DNA of 64,000 nt from Methylosinus sp. LW4 (GTDB lineage Bacteria; Pseudomonadota; Alphaproteobacteria; Rhizobiales; Beijerinckiaceae). Position numbers and translations under genes: made by a program. Under the pieces are notes generated by a model, which was given only the letters and a program-made list of their open reading frames with translations, was not told the origin of the DNA and made no database searches. The DNA is taken from positions 2,800,667 through 2,864,666 of the forward strand of contig NZ_KB900626.1 of NCBI RefSeq assembly GCF_000379125.1, in the 5' to 3' direction. Every line of letters begins with the position of its first letter. The first letter of the stretch is position 1. Shown piece by piece: positions 18,066 through 27,146 of the stretch.

Positions 18066-18608
18066 ATGCCCGCGCCGCTCCCAGTCATTCTCAGCGCTCA
18101 CGATCCGCGCTGGGCGCAGCTCGCCGCCGAGCGCGCCGAGCGGCTGAAGGCTCTCGGCCCGCTGGTCGAAGCCGTTCATCACATCGGCTCGACCTCTGTG
18201 CCGGGCCTCACAGCCAAGCCCATCATCGATCTTCTGCCCGTGGTGAGCGATCTCGCCACGCTCGACGAGCGGCGGAGCGAGGTGGAGGCGCTCGGCTATG
18301 AGTGGCATGGCGACTATGGAATAGAAGGAAGGCGCTTCTGCACCTGCTCGGACGCCGCCGGAGCGCGCCTCGCCAATGTGCATTTCTTCGCGGCCAATTC
18401 GCCGCATGTGGCGCGCCATCTCGCCTTTCGCGATTATTTGCGCGCGCATCCCGCGGCGGCGCGCGCCTATGAGCGGGAGAAGCGCCGCGCCAGCGCGCTG
18501 CACCCGGACAATTCGCACGATTATACCGATGAGAAGGCCGCCTTTGTGAAGGCGATGGAAGGCGAGGCGCTCGCTTGGCGCGAGAGGAATCGACCGCTCG
18601 CGAAGTGA
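18066..18608 (+). CDS. GrpB/UPF0157 family protein
   Basis: The 180-residue product belongs to the GrpB family, related to nucleotidyltransferase folds. The characteristic early motif EAVHHIGSTSVPGLTAKPIIDLLPVV carries the G-S and D-x-x-P elements of a nucleotidyltransferase-like active site. Later FRDYLRAHPAAARAYEREK is the typical C-terminal helix. The substrate is unknown. It begins ten bases after the adenosyltransferase stop and is probably cotranscribed. Confidence 0.85.
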   Translation: MPAPLPVILSAHDPRWAQLAAERAERLKALGPLVEAVHHIGSTSVPGLTAKPIIDLLPVVSDLATLDERRSEVEALGYEWHGDYGIEGRRFCTCSDAAGARLANVHFFAANSPHVARHLAFRDYLRAHPAAARAYEREKRRASALHPDNSHDYTDEKAAFVKAMEGEALAWRERNRPLAK

Positions 18609-18614
18609 GCCGCC

Positions 18615-19166
18615 TCAGCGCTTGCCGTCGATCCAGCTCGCGAGCTTCAGATCGGTCAGCGCGCCGATCTCCGTCCGCAGGGAGCCATTGGCGGCGACGA
18701 AAGCAGTGAAGGGCAGCTCGCCCTCCCAATGGCGATCGACCTCGAAATAGAGCCGCTCGACGAAACGATCGGCGAAAGCGAAATTGACGGACTGCTTCAG
18801 CCCCGCCTTCTCCATGCGCGCCAAGGCGCGGTGACGATCGCTCTCCGGGTCGGCGTTGACGAAGACGAAATCGACGCCCGGCGTCTCGCGCGCGAGCTTG
18901 CCCCATTCGGCGAGCTCCGAGACGCAGATGACGCAGGTCACAGACCAGAAATGCACAATGAGCGGACGGCCGGCGTGCGCCTTGCGGATGGCCTCGAAAG
19001 AGCCGCGCGCGAAAGGCGCCACCTCCTGCGTGCGCGCCTCTTGCGCCTGCGCGGCCGGTAGCCATCCGAATTGCGGCCGTCCGAATTGGGGCCATGCGAA
19101 TTGCGCCATTGCGCAGGCCGCGAGGCCGGCGGCGGCCAATAGCGCATGTCTGATCCTCGGCCGCAT
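18615..19166 (-). CDS. TlpA-like periplasmic thioredoxin-fold protein
   Basis: The 183-residue product has an N-terminal signal sequence (about residues 1-40, hydrophobic then AAQAQE) and a thioredoxin-like domain. The redox motif sits in HFWSVTCVICVSEL, a CxxC with Val-Ile between the cysteines, after a TlpA-type PLIVHFW strand. PFTAFVAANGS supplies the cis-Pro region. Proteins of this group reduce periplasmic disulfides for cytochrome c or copper-site assembly; which one here cannot be told. The gene converges on grpB with only six bases between the stops. Confidence 0.82.
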   Translation of the reverse strand: MRPRIRHALLAAAGLAACAMAQFAWPQFGRPQFGWLPAAQAQEARTQEVAPFARGSFEAIRKAHAGRPLIVHFWSVTCVICVSELAEWGKLARETPGVDFVFVNADPESDRHRALARMEKAGLKQSVNFAFADRFVERLYFEVDRHWEGELPFTAFVAANGSLRTEIGALTDLKLASWIDGKR

Positions 19167-19334
19167 CGTCTCTCGCTCCTTGTCGCGCCCCCTCCTACCC
19201 TTAGCGGAAATCGGCCGCAGAGGCGAGCGGCGCCCTTAGCGACGGAAAATGCGGCGGATGATTTGCGCCTGTCGCATTGTGTTGTTAAGTCTGGGACCCG
19301 CGGCGCGGCGGCGCGCCGACCAACCGATCCGCCC

Positions 19335-20738
19335 ATGTCCGACACAGCCGACACCTCGACCGACGCGGCCGCGCGCAAGACCGCGGCCGCCAAAGCCTCG
19401 ATCGCCGCGAGCGCCGTGCTGACGCTGGCCAAGCTCGCGGCGGGGCCCGCCTCCGGCTCTCTGGCCCTGATCTCGGAGGCCGGCCATTCGGCCGCCGACG
19501 TCGCCGCCACAGTGCTGACCTATGTCGCCGTGCGCCAGGCCGAGAAGCCGGCGGACGAGAAGCATCATTATGGCCATGGCAAGGTCGAATCGCTCGCCGC
19601 GCTGATCGAGACCGGCCTGCTCTTCGGCCTCGCGCTGGTGGTCGCCGGCCAGGCGGCGCAGCGGCTCGGCGACACGGATGTCGAGATCGACGCCGGCTGG
19701 CCCGTCTTCGCCGTGCTGATTCTCTCCATCGTCGTCGATTTCGCGCGCGCGCGGCGGCTCGGCGCCGTCGCCGAGGAGACGCAGAGCGACGCGCTGGCCG
19801 CCGACGCGCTGCATTTCACCAGCGATCTCGTCTCCTCGGCGCTGGTCATCGTCGGCCTCGCGGCCACGCGCGCCGGCTTTGCGCAGGGCGACGCGCTCGC
19901 GGCTTTCGGCGTCGCGGTCTTCATCGCCATCGCCGGCTACAGGCTGGGGCGCCGCACTGTGGCGACGCTGCTCGACGCCGCGCCGCAGGAGCTGGTGCCG
20001 CAAATACAAGACATTCTGCGCGCCGCTCCCGGCGTGATCGCGGTGGAGAGCCTGCGCCTGCGCACCGCCGGCCCCATGGTGATGGGCGAGGCCGTCATCG
20101 GCGTCGCGCGGACGCTGCCGCTGGAGCGCGCCGCGCGCATAAAGGAAGAGGCCAACGCCGCCATCATCCGCGCGATTCCCGGCGCGCAGATCACCCTCGC
20201 CACGCGCCCGATCGCGCTCGACGACGAGACCGTGCTGGAGCGCATTCTGCTCGTCGCCGCGCGGCGCCGCATACAAGTGCATCACATCATCGCGCAGACG
20301 GTGGGCGAGCGCCTCTCCATCACGCTGGATCTCGAGCTCGACGGCGGCATGTCGCATGGGCGCGCGCATCAGATCGCCTCGGACCTCGAGCAGGCGATCC
20401 GCGAGGAGTTCGGCGAGGCGATCGAGATCGATACGCATATAGAGCCTTCCGAGCCGCATCTGCTCACCGGCCAGGACGCCGAGCCGCAGACGCGCCGCGC
20501 CATCGCCGACGCGCTCGCGCGTCACGCCGCGCGGGGCGGAAAGGTGGTGAATGTCCACGACGTTCGCGCGCGCGAGACGGGGGAAGGGCTCGTCGTCAAT
20601 TACCACTGCTGCGTCGATCCGCAGCTCTCCGTCGACGCCACGCACGCCGCCGTCGACGAGGTGGAGCGGGCGGTGCGCGGCGAATTTCCGAACATCCTTC
20701 GAATTGCGGGACATGCGGAAATAAACGACCATTCCTGA
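19335..20738 (+). CDS. Cation diffusion facilitator with extended C-terminal region
   Basis: The 467-residue protein is a cation efflux transporter (zinc, iron, manganese or cobalt type). Two histidine-aspartate metal motifs are present: EAGHSAADVAATVL (HxxxD) and DALHFTSDLVSSALV (HxxxD), within six transmembrane segments. After the normal cytoplasmic dimerisation domain, the C-terminus continues for about 160 residues with a second domain of similar type (residues about 300-467, including VHHIIAQTVGERLSITLDLE), so the protein is half again as long as most family members. The ATG at 19335 has no strong ribosome site; longer in-frame starts lie inside a signal-less Arg-rich stretch. Confidence 0.87.
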   Translation: MSDTADTSTDAAARKTAAAKASIAASAVLTLAKLAAGPASGSLALISEAGHSAADVAATVLTYVAVRQAEKPADEKHHYGHGKVESLAALIETGLLFGLALVVAGQAAQRLGDTDVEIDAGWPVFAVLILSIVVDFARARRLGAVAEETQSDALAADALHFTSDLVSSALVIVGLAATRAGFAQGDALAAFGVAVFIAIAGYRLGRRTVATLLDAAPQELVPQIQDILRAAPGVIAVESLRLRTAGPMVMGEAVIGVARTLPLERAARIKEEANAAIIRAIPGAQITLATRPIALDDETVLERILLVAARRRIQVHHIIAQTVGERLSITLDLELDGGMSHGRAHQIASDLEQAIREEFGEAIEIDTHIEPSEPHLLTGQDAEPQTRRAIADALARHAARGGKVVNVHDVRARETGEGLVVNYHCCVDPQLSVDATHAAVDEVERAVRGEFPNILRIAGHAEINDHS

Positions 20739-20840
20739 GCGCGCCGGAGCGCGCGGCGCGCAGTGTCCATATTGTCTTTTGAGCAGAATGCAGCTATCCG
20801 TAGCGCGGAATAATGGAATAGATTTTTCGAGGCCGAGATC

Positions 20841-21506
20841 ATGTCGAACGTCACGGGCAAAGCCTATGGAATGAACGTCATTACGCCGATGAAGCCCTGG
20901 CGGACATGGTTCAATCGCTTCAGCTTCATGATCTCGCGGTCGATCCCCTCCTCGCTCGGCGGCCTGCTCGGACTGCGTTTCATCCATTTCGCGCGCTGGG
21001 CCATCATCAAGCGCGACCAATGGCCCGATCTCGGCCAGGGCAAGCAGCAGCTCGCCAATGACTATCTGCTGTTCTGCAGCAATTTCAACGGCACCTGGGA
21101 CCAATATATCGACGCCTTCGCCGACGGCCTGCCCAATGGCCTCGATCTGCTCTGGTACACGAGCACGAAATATCCGCATTCCGTGCCGATCACGCCGTTC
21201 AAGAATTACATTCGCGCCAATCAGATCGACACCAATTACTATTACAATTCCGTTCCCGGCGCCGCGCAGCGCGACGTGACGGCCGCCCTGCGCGTGCGCG
21301 AGGCGCTGCTGAAGCTCGAGGCGAATCTGCAAGCCTCGACGCCAGAACAGTTCCGCGCGCTCTACGTCCGCTATCTCTGCACGGTGCAGAACGACCTCGG
21401 CTACGAAGGTCGCGCGCCGGTCGCCAGCAATGATACGGAAAACGCCGAGATCAATCGCGAGGACTATCTGCACTTCGCCGGCGAGCTGGCGACGAGCGCC
21501 CGCTGA
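20841..21506 (+). CDS. Unrecognised protein, first gene of the peroxidase-P450 operon
   Basis: The 221-residue protein has no signal peptide that I can identify, but a hydrophobic and basic N-terminal part (residues 18-50, FNRFSFMISRSIPSSLGGLLG) that may contact the membrane. The middle contains RFIHFARWAIIKRDQWPDLG and YLLFCSNFNGTWDQYIDAF, strand-helix patterns like those in the ferredoxin-like fold of DyP peroxidases and in the next gene. I do not recognise the family. It begins an operon with the gene at 21552 (45-base gap), the peroxidase and the P450. Tyr/Asn-rich DTNYYYNSVPG is notable. Confidence 0.8.
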   Translation: MSNVTGKAYGMNVITPMKPWRTWFNRFSFMISRSIPSSLGGLLGLRFIHFARWAIIKRDQWPDLGQGKQQLANDYLLFCSNFNGTWDQYIDAFADGLPNGLDLLWYTSTKYPHSVPITPFKNYIRANQIDTNYYYNSVPGAAQRDVTAALRVREALLKLEANLQASTPEQFRALYVRYLCTVQNDLGYEGRAPVASNDTENAEINREDYLHFAGELATSAR

Positions 21507-21551
21507 CGCATCCGTCCGCCAGACAGAATTCACGTTTTCAAAGAGGCCGTC

Positions 21552-22535
21552 ATGCCGACCTTCGATAGCGGAGCCTATTTCCTCACGACGCTCATTCCCG
21601 TCAGCACGGCGACGATCGTCGAGGATGGCGTCCCCACCTCGCCCGTGCACGCTCTGCGCAAGCATTTGTCGTTGATGCCGCGCGGCGAGAGGAGCCCTTT
21701 CGCCACCAACACGACCAATCATTTCGCGCGTCTCGTCGTGATCGACGACGTGGACTACAATGGTCGCGAGCAGCCCAACACGCTGCTGGTCGCGGCCAGC
21801 CCCGAGCTGCCGATCGACCAGAAATACAAGGACATGCTCAATCCGGTGATCGCGCAGCCGCAAGATCACCTCTCTTGTCCCTTCCTGTTCTTCTCCGCCG
21901 ATTTCGACTCCAAGACCGGCTCGGACGCCGAGCGCGACGCCTATCTTCGCGATCTGTGGACGCAATCGGAAGGCGAGCTGCGAAAAGTCTTCAAATATTG
22001 TCTCGGCTTCGAGGCGCGCGTGCGCGATGCGGCGAGCTTCGCCAAATATGTCGCCGACTGCCAGATCGAGACGACCATGCCCTTCCATGATTATTGGGCG
22101 CATGGCGTGCCGGCGGACAAGCTGCCGAATGTGTCGCTGAAGACGGTGGGCCTCGCGGGTCTCGGGATTTTCGTGGCCGCCGCGGCGCTGGTCTATTTCT
22201 GGCTGCTGCCGCATTTCCTGCACGGCTTCATCGGCGCGCTGCTGGCGATCGCCGCCGGCGTCGGCGTCGCGGGCCTCGCCATCTATCTCTACATTCTCGA
22301 CTTCGGCAAAAAGCCCTTCCCCGCGGCGCCCGACTCCACTTTGCCGGATGTGCTGAAGGCGCTCTATCTGCGTCGCGAGCTCACGCGCTTCGCCATCGAC
22401 AATCAAGTCGACGCCGCCGGGACGGATTCGGCTTCGGCGCAGCGCCTCTATGACGCTTTCAAAGCTTTCATCGACGCCAACAAGCCGGGCGATGTCGAAG
22501 GACCGACGCAAAAGCCGGGCGCAATCGGAATCTAG
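21552..22535 (+). CDS. Unrecognised membrane protein with peroxidase-like halves
   Basis: The 327-residue protein has no signal peptide. Its N-terminal 200 residues contain NHFARLVVIDDVDYNG and PFLFFSADFDSKTG, similar in pattern to HFARW...LLFCSNF in the gene upstream, so the two may share a ferredoxin-like fold (inference). Two adjacent transmembrane helices follow (about residues 198-218 and 222-245), and a soluble C-terminus of about 80 residues ends PTQKPGAIGI. No catalytic motif is obvious. The peroxidase starts nine bases after its stop, which implies a linked function, possibly anchoring the peroxidase/P450 pair to the inner membrane. Confidence 0.8.
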   Translation: MPTFDSGAYFLTTLIPVSTATIVEDGVPTSPVHALRKHLSLMPRGERSPFATNTTNHFARLVVIDDVDYNGREQPNTLLVAASPELPIDQKYKDMLNPVIAQPQDHLSCPFLFFSADFDSKTGSDAERDAYLRDLWTQSEGELRKVFKYCLGFEARVRDAASFAKYVADCQIETTMPFHDYWAHGVPADKLPNVSLKTVGLAGLGIFVAAAALVYFWLLPHFLHGFIGALLAIAAGVGVAGLAIYLYILDFGKKPFPAAPDSTLPDVLKALYLRRELTRFAIDNQVDAAGTDSASAQRLYDAFKAFIDANKPGDVEGPTQKPGAIGI

Positions 22536-22544
22536 GGGCGGAAA

Positions 22545-24149
22545 ATGTCAGTCGTTCTCGACCTCGCGGATATTCAGGGCAATATTCTCGAAGCCTATCC
22601 CAAGCAGGGCTATTTCAAGGGCCGCACAATTCTGCTGAACATCGGCGGCGACTCGAAGACGAGCCGCGCCGCCAATGGCCGCCATTTCGTGACCAGGCTG
22701 CTGCCGCGCGTCACCACGGCGCTGGCGGGCGCGAGCGTCGGCGATGCGGTTCGTCCGCCGGCGGTCGCCGTCAATGTCGCTTTCACCTTCTACGGCCTGC
22801 TCATGCTCGGCGTGCCGACGCGCACGCTGCGCGGCCTGCCGGACGAGTTCATCGACGGCATGGCCGCCCGCGCGCGCATGCTGGGCGATGATTTCAGCGG
22901 CGACCATTGGCAGGAGAAATGGGACACCGTCTGGCAGAACAAAGGCAAGCCGCCGGAGGCCGCGGTCCATATTCTCATCGTGCTCAACCAGCATTACACG
23001 GCGAGCGCGGCCGATCTCGACGCGACGACGGAGGCGATCGTCGCCCTCGCCGCGGAGAATGGCGTGAGTGTGCTCGCCGGCCATAATCCGCCCGGCAAGG
23101 AGCAGACGGCCTATCAGGATATTTCGGCGATCTTCGACGCCAATGGCAAGCCGACGCCCAAGGAGCACTTCGGCTTCTCTGACGGCATCAGCGATCCGGT
23201 GTTCGAGGGGCAATATCCGGCCGACAGACTGCAGAGCGCCGCGATCGGCCAAGGCGCCGTCGATGGCAATGGCGCTTGGCGCGCGCTGGCGGCGGGCGAA
23301 TTCCTGCTCGGCTATCCCGACGAGGCGCAGGAGATTCCCGGCGCCGCCATGCCGCTCGCCTTCAGCCGCAACGGCACCTTCATGGCCTATCGCAAGCTGC
23401 ATGAGCATGTCGGCGCGTGGAACAGGTTCATCGGCGAGCAGGCCGAGAAATTCGCCGCCTTCCGCGGCATTCCCGTGGTCGAGGCGCGCGAGACTCTGCT
23501 CGCCAAAATGGCCGGCCGCTGGTCGGACGGCGTGCCGCTGATGAAGGCGAAGGACTTCGCCGAATGGCAGGCCTTCAACGAGAAATTCCCGGAAGGCTCG
23601 TCGGAGCGCGAGCGCGAGCTCGTCGACTTCACCTATCGCAAGGACCTCGACGGCGAGCAATGCCCGATGACGTCGCATACGCGCCGCGTGAACACGCGCG
23701 ACGCGCTCGACCCTTGGGTGCAGACGAATCCGAAGCTGGCGTCGGGCTCCGTGCTCAATAATCGCCGTCGCATCCTGCGCCGCGGCCTGCCCTACGGCTC
23801 CTCCGGCCCGGAGGCGACGGATGACGGCGATCACGGCATTGTGATGCTGGTCGTCTGCTCGAGCCTCGCGCGCCAATTCGAATTCGTGCAGCAGCAATGG
23901 ATTCATTATGGCCTCGACGCCAATGCGGGCAATGACACCTGCCCCATCGTCGGCAATCACTCGCAGGGCGACGCCCGCAACGGCCCCAAGGCCAAATTCG
24001 TGGTGACGTCCGAGCAGGACTCGGGCAAGCCGCCTTATGTCGCCGAGGGTCTGCCGCAATTCGTGGAGACGCGCGGCGGCGAATATTTCTTCGTGCCGAG
24101 CCTCACCGCTCTGCGCATGATCGGCATGGGCACGGTCGATCCGACCTGA
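22545..24149 (+). CDS. DyP-type haem peroxidase
   Basis: The 534-residue protein carries the DyP signature FGFSDGISDP (GxxDG with Asp 213), the distal catalytic Asp of dye-decolourising peroxidases. Further family elements are DIQGNIL at the N-terminus and the late NNRRRILRRGLPYGS with the conserved arginines, followed by FEFVQQQWI. It is longer than most bacterial DyPs and resembles the longer class without a Tat signal; no signal peptide is visible, so it should be cytoplasmic. DyPs use H2O2 to oxidise bulky aromatic substrates. Its position between membrane-protein and P450 genes suggests a shared substrate, which cannot be named from sequence. Confidence 0.9.
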   Translation: MSVVLDLADIQGNILEAYPKQGYFKGRTILLNIGGDSKTSRAANGRHFVTRLLPRVTTALAGASVGDAVRPPAVAVNVAFTFYGLLMLGVPTRTLRGLPDEFIDGMAARARMLGDDFSGDHWQEKWDTVWQNKGKPPEAAVHILIVLNQHYTASAADLDATTEAIVALAAENGVSVLAGHNPPGKEQTAYQDISAIFDANGKPTPKEHFGFSDGISDPVFEGQYPADRLQSAAIGQGAVDGNGAWRALAAGEFLLGYPDEAQEIPGAAMPLAFSRNGTFMAYRKLHEHVGAWNRFIGEQAEKFAAFRGIPVVEARETLLAKMAGRWSDGVPLMKAKDFAEWQAFNEKFPEGSSERERELVDFTYRKDLDGEQCPMTSHTRRVNTRDALDPWVQTNPKLASGSVLNNRRRILRRGLPYGSSGPEATDDGDHGIVMLVVCSSLARQFEFVQQQWIHYGLDANAGNDTCPIVGNHSQGDARNGPKAKFVVTSEQDSGKPPYVAEGLPQFVETRGGEYFFVPSLTALRMIGMGTVDPT

Positions 24150-24171
24150 AGACCCCAGCGGGAAAAAGACG

Positions 24172-25524
24172 ATGACCTTGTTGAAGAACATCTTCGCCGC
24201 GCTGCGCGCCTATGCGCTGACGCTCCTCGACGCGGTCGTCGCCCTTTTCTCGCTGATCGCGACGACGGCGCGCGCGCTCGTCACCGGCAAGGGAACGCTG
24301 AAGGAGCGCCTGATCGGAGCGCTCACGCGGCCGAGCTCGCTGATCGCGATCTGCGCCATCGTCCGCGCGGTGCGGCCCAATTTCGTGATCGGCAAGCAGC
24401 TGATCACCAGCTATGAGAACAATGGCACGGCCTTCGTCCTGCGCGCCACGGATGTGATCGAGGTGCTCGACCGCGAGGAGGATTTCGCCGTCGTCTATGA
24501 GCCGAAGATGCGCGCCATCACCGGCGGCGCCAATTTCTTCCTCGGCATGCAGAACACGGCGCAATATCAGCACGACACATCGCTGATGAAGCTCGCCATG
24601 CGCCGCGACGACGTCGAGGCTCTGGTGACGCCGCTCGCCCGCGCCCGCGCCGAGGCCTATGCGAGCGCCTTCCCCAAGCGCATCGACGTGCCGCAAGAGC
24701 TGACGCTGCGCGTTCCGGCCGCCATCGTCTCCGATTATTTCGGCGTTTCCGCCCAGGCCGAGACCGACGCCATCCAATGGGCGACCAGCTTGTTCTGGTG
24801 GCTGTTCGTCGATCTCAAAGGCGAGCCGGCGATCGAGACCAAGGCGCTGATGGCCGCGGCCGATCTTCGCGCGGCGATCGACGCCGCTATAGCCGCTCGC
24901 AAGGCGAGCGGCGAGAAGAAGGACGATGTGCTCGGCCGCGCGCTGGAGCTGCAGAAGGGCGCGCCGGAATTCGACGACATCGCCATTCGCGACAATCTCA
25001 TCGGCCTCGTCATCGGCGCGATCCCGACCATTTCCAAAGCCTCGGTGCAGGCGCTCGACCAATTGCTCGACCGGCCGGAGGCGCTCGCCGGCGCCCATGC
25101 CGCGGCCGTGGCCGGCGACGAAGCGCTGCTCGGCGCCTATCTCTTCGAGGCGCTGCGCTTCAACCCGGTCAATCCGGTCATCTACCGCCGCGCCAACCGC
25201 TCGACGGTGATCGCCGCCAACACTTTCCGCGCCCGCAAGATCCCGGAGGGAGCCATGGTGCTCGCCTCCAATCTCTCGGCCATGTTCGATCCGCTGCAGA
25301 TCGACAAGCCGAACGAGTTCCGCGTCGATCGTCCCTGGGGCAATTACATTCTCTGGGGCTATGGCATGCACACATGCTTCGGCGCCTATATCAACCGCGC
25401 CGTGATCCCGGCCATTCTGCGCCCTGTGCTGGCGCGGCCCAATCTGCGCCGCGCAGCCGGCGCGGCGGGCCAAATCGACGTCTCGACGCCCTTCCCGCAG
25501 CATTTCGTGGTAGAGAGCGACTGA
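24172..25524 (+). CDS. Cytochrome P450
   Basis: The 450-residue protein has the P450 K-helix motif EALR (residues 326-329) and the haem-thiolate loop WGYGMHTCFGAYINR with the Cys ligand at residue 402. The I-helix reads GLVIGAIPTISKA, so the usual acid-Thr pair is altered to Pro-Thr, a sign of atypical O2 activation or peroxide use. The N-terminus has a hydrophobic stretch (about residues 8-35) that may anchor it. With a peroxidase just upstream, a peroxide-handling pathway is possible. No ferredoxin or reductase gene lies next to it. Confidence 0.92.
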   Translation: MTLLKNIFAALRAYALTLLDAVVALFSLIATTARALVTGKGTLKERLIGALTRPSSLIAICAIVRAVRPNFVIGKQLITSYENNGTAFVLRATDVIEVLDREEDFAVVYEPKMRAITGGANFFLGMQNTAQYQHDTSLMKLAMRRDDVEALVTPLARARAEAYASAFPKRIDVPQELTLRVPAAIVSDYFGVSAQAETDAIQWATSLFWWLFVDLKGEPAIETKALMAAADLRAAIDAAIAARKASGEKKDDVLGRALELQKGAPEFDDIAIRDNLIGLVIGAIPTISKASVQALDQLLDRPEALAGAHAAAVAGDEALLGAYLFEALRFNPVNPVIYRRANRSTVIAANTFRARKIPEGAMVLASNLSAMFDPLQIDKPNEFRVDRPWGNYILWGYGMHTCFGAYINRAVIPAILRPVLARPNLRRAAGAAGQIDVSTPFPQHFVVESD

Positions 25525-25607
25525 CGGGCGGCTCGAGCGCGGCGCCCGTCGCCCTTCTCCGATGACGAGAGGGAAATGCGCTCCGCCGCGCCGAAGGAAA
25601 AGCCCAA

Positions 25608-25856
25608 GTGTCCGACGCCAACGCCGATATAGACGCCCTGCCCTTCGAGAAGGCGATTCAGGAGCTCGAGGAGATCGTCGGCAAGCTCGAGAAGGCGAGC
25701 GTCTCGCTCGACGATTCGGTGAAGCTCTATGAGCGCGGCGAGGCGCTGAAGAAGCGCTGCGACACGCTGCTGCGCGAGGCCGAGGCCCGCATAGAGAAGA
25801 TCACGCTCGGCGCCGACGGCGCGCCCAAGGGGACGGCGCCGCTCGACGTCGAGTGA
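25608..25856 (+). CDS. xseB: Exodeoxyribonuclease VII small subunit
   Basis: This 82-residue subunit partners XseA in single-strand DNA degradation. It shows the family pattern FEKAIQELEEIVGKLE, SVSLDDSVKLYERGEALKK and C-x3-L-x2-AE-x-(R/K)IEKI. The start is GTG at 25608, preceded by AAGGAAAAG. It sits 83 bases after the P450 and is convergent with the efflux adaptor gene, whose stop lies nine bases away. xseA is not in the window. Confidence 0.95.
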   Translation: MSDANADIDALPFEKAIQELEEIVGKLEKASVSLDDSVKLYERGEALKKRCDTLLREAEARIEKITLGADGAPKGTAPLDVE

Positions 25857-25865
25857 TTCCAGCGC

Positions 25866-27146
25866 TCACTTGCGGATCGTCACCTTGCGGCCGTCGCGAA
25901 TATCGGCGGGCGGGTCGAGGGCGACGGTCTCGTCGCCCGTCAATCCCTGATCGACATCGACATTGGTGCCGAAATCGCGCGCGATGTTGATCTTCGCGAG
26001 GCGCACGACATCGTCCTTGCCGATCACCGCGACGCGCGGCCCCTCCGCGCCGAAGAGGATGGACTGCGCGGAAACATTCACCAGCGGCCGCGGGCGCGGA
26101 ATGTCGAGCACGACGCGCACGAACATTCCCGGACGCAGCTCGCCGGTCGGATTGGGCACATCCACCTCGGTGAGCAGTGTGCGCGAGGCGGAGGCGAGCG
26201 AATTGGCGTTGCGCGCGATGCGCCCCTTGAAACTCTTGCCGGGCATCTCCGGCGCCTCGACCTTGGACTCGAGACCATCGACGAGGCCCGCCGCCTCCGA
26301 TTGCGGCACTGAAACCTGCACACGCAGAATATCGTCGCGCGCCAGGGAGAAAAGCGGCGTGCCGCTATTGGCGTCGGCGCTGACGAGATCACCCACCTCT
26401 ATGTTGCGCGCCGTCACCACGCCGCGGAAGGGCGCGGTGACGTCCTTGAAGCCGACGAGCTGCTTCAGCCGATCCACATTGGCCTGCGCCGCGGCGATAT
26501 TGGCCTGCGCGACCTCGACGCCCGCCTCGGCCGATTGCAGATTGGCGGCCTGCGTCTCGACATTGGCGGCGTTGACGTCGTTGTTCTGCTTGCTCTCGTA
26601 ATTGTTTTTCACGAGCTGCGAGCTGCGGCCGTAGGTCAGCTTGGCGAGGTTGAGACTGGCCTTGCCTTGCTCGACCTGCGCCTTGGATTGCAGGAGTTGC
26701 GCCTTGTTGAGCGCAAGCTGCGCCACCGCCTGCGCATATTGCTGATCGAGATCGGGCGCGGAGATGCGCAAGAGGAGATCGCCCTGCTTCACCTTGCTGC
26801 CGATATCGACGCGCCGCTCGGCGATATAGCCCGTCGCGCGCGCGAAGACTCTCGCCTGCTCCCAGGCGAGAGTCTGGCCGGGCAGCTCGATATGCACGGG
26901 GCCGGCGACTTTCGTCACCTTCGCGGCGCGCAGGCTGAGCGTCGCATTGGCCTGCTCCTGCTGAAACGCCTGCGCGTCATGCTCCTGCGCCGCATGGCGA
27001 CGCAGGCCGATGAGCAGCACGAGCGCGAGAAGCGCGAGAAGAAGAAGGAAGGGGAGCTTGCGCAGGCGCGGCGGCGGCGGCGCCTCATGCACGCCGACGC
27101 CGGTCGAAGCGAATCCGCGTCCCTGCGGCTGCGACATCTCGGTCAT
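25866..27146 (-). CDS. RND efflux periplasmic adaptor
   Basis: The 426-residue membrane fusion protein has an N-terminal membrane anchor (about residues 31-50, LPFLLLLALLALVLLIGL), a lipoyl/barrel-sandwich half, a long coiled-coil hairpin (about residues 115-215, rich in Gln, Ala and Lys) and beta-barrel domains. The coiled coil contacts an outer-membrane channel. The ATG at 27146 overlaps the permease stop (ATGA); an in-frame ATG 26 codons earlier lies inside the permease. It is the last gene of the marR-permease-adaptor set. No TolC-type channel gene is nearby. Confidence 0.9.
   Translation of the reverse strand: MTEMSQPQGRGFASTGVGVHEAPPPPRLRKLPFLLLLALLALVLLIGLRRHAAQEHDAQAFQQEQANATLSLRAAKVTKVAGPVHIELPGQTLAWEQARVFARATGYIAERRVDIGSKVKQGDLLLRISAPDLDQQYAQAVAQLALNKAQLLQSKAQVEQGKASLNLAKLTYGRSSQLVKNNYESKQNNDVNAANVETQAANLQSAEAGVEVAQANIAAAQANVDRLKQLVGFKDVTAPFRGVVTARNIEVGDLVSADANSGTPLFSLARDDILRVQVSVPQSEAAGLVDGLESKVEAPEMPGKSFKGRIARNANSLASASRTLLTEVDVPNPTGELRPGMFVRVVLDIPRPRPLVNVSAQSILFGAEGPRVAVIGKDDVVRLAKINIARDFGTNVDVDQGLTGDETVALDPPADIRDGRKVTIRK

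Noticed and set aside
19236-22511. Open minus-strand frame of 1091 codons
   Set aside because: It spans the complement of several genes and intergenic DNA, with no start context or recognisable motif.
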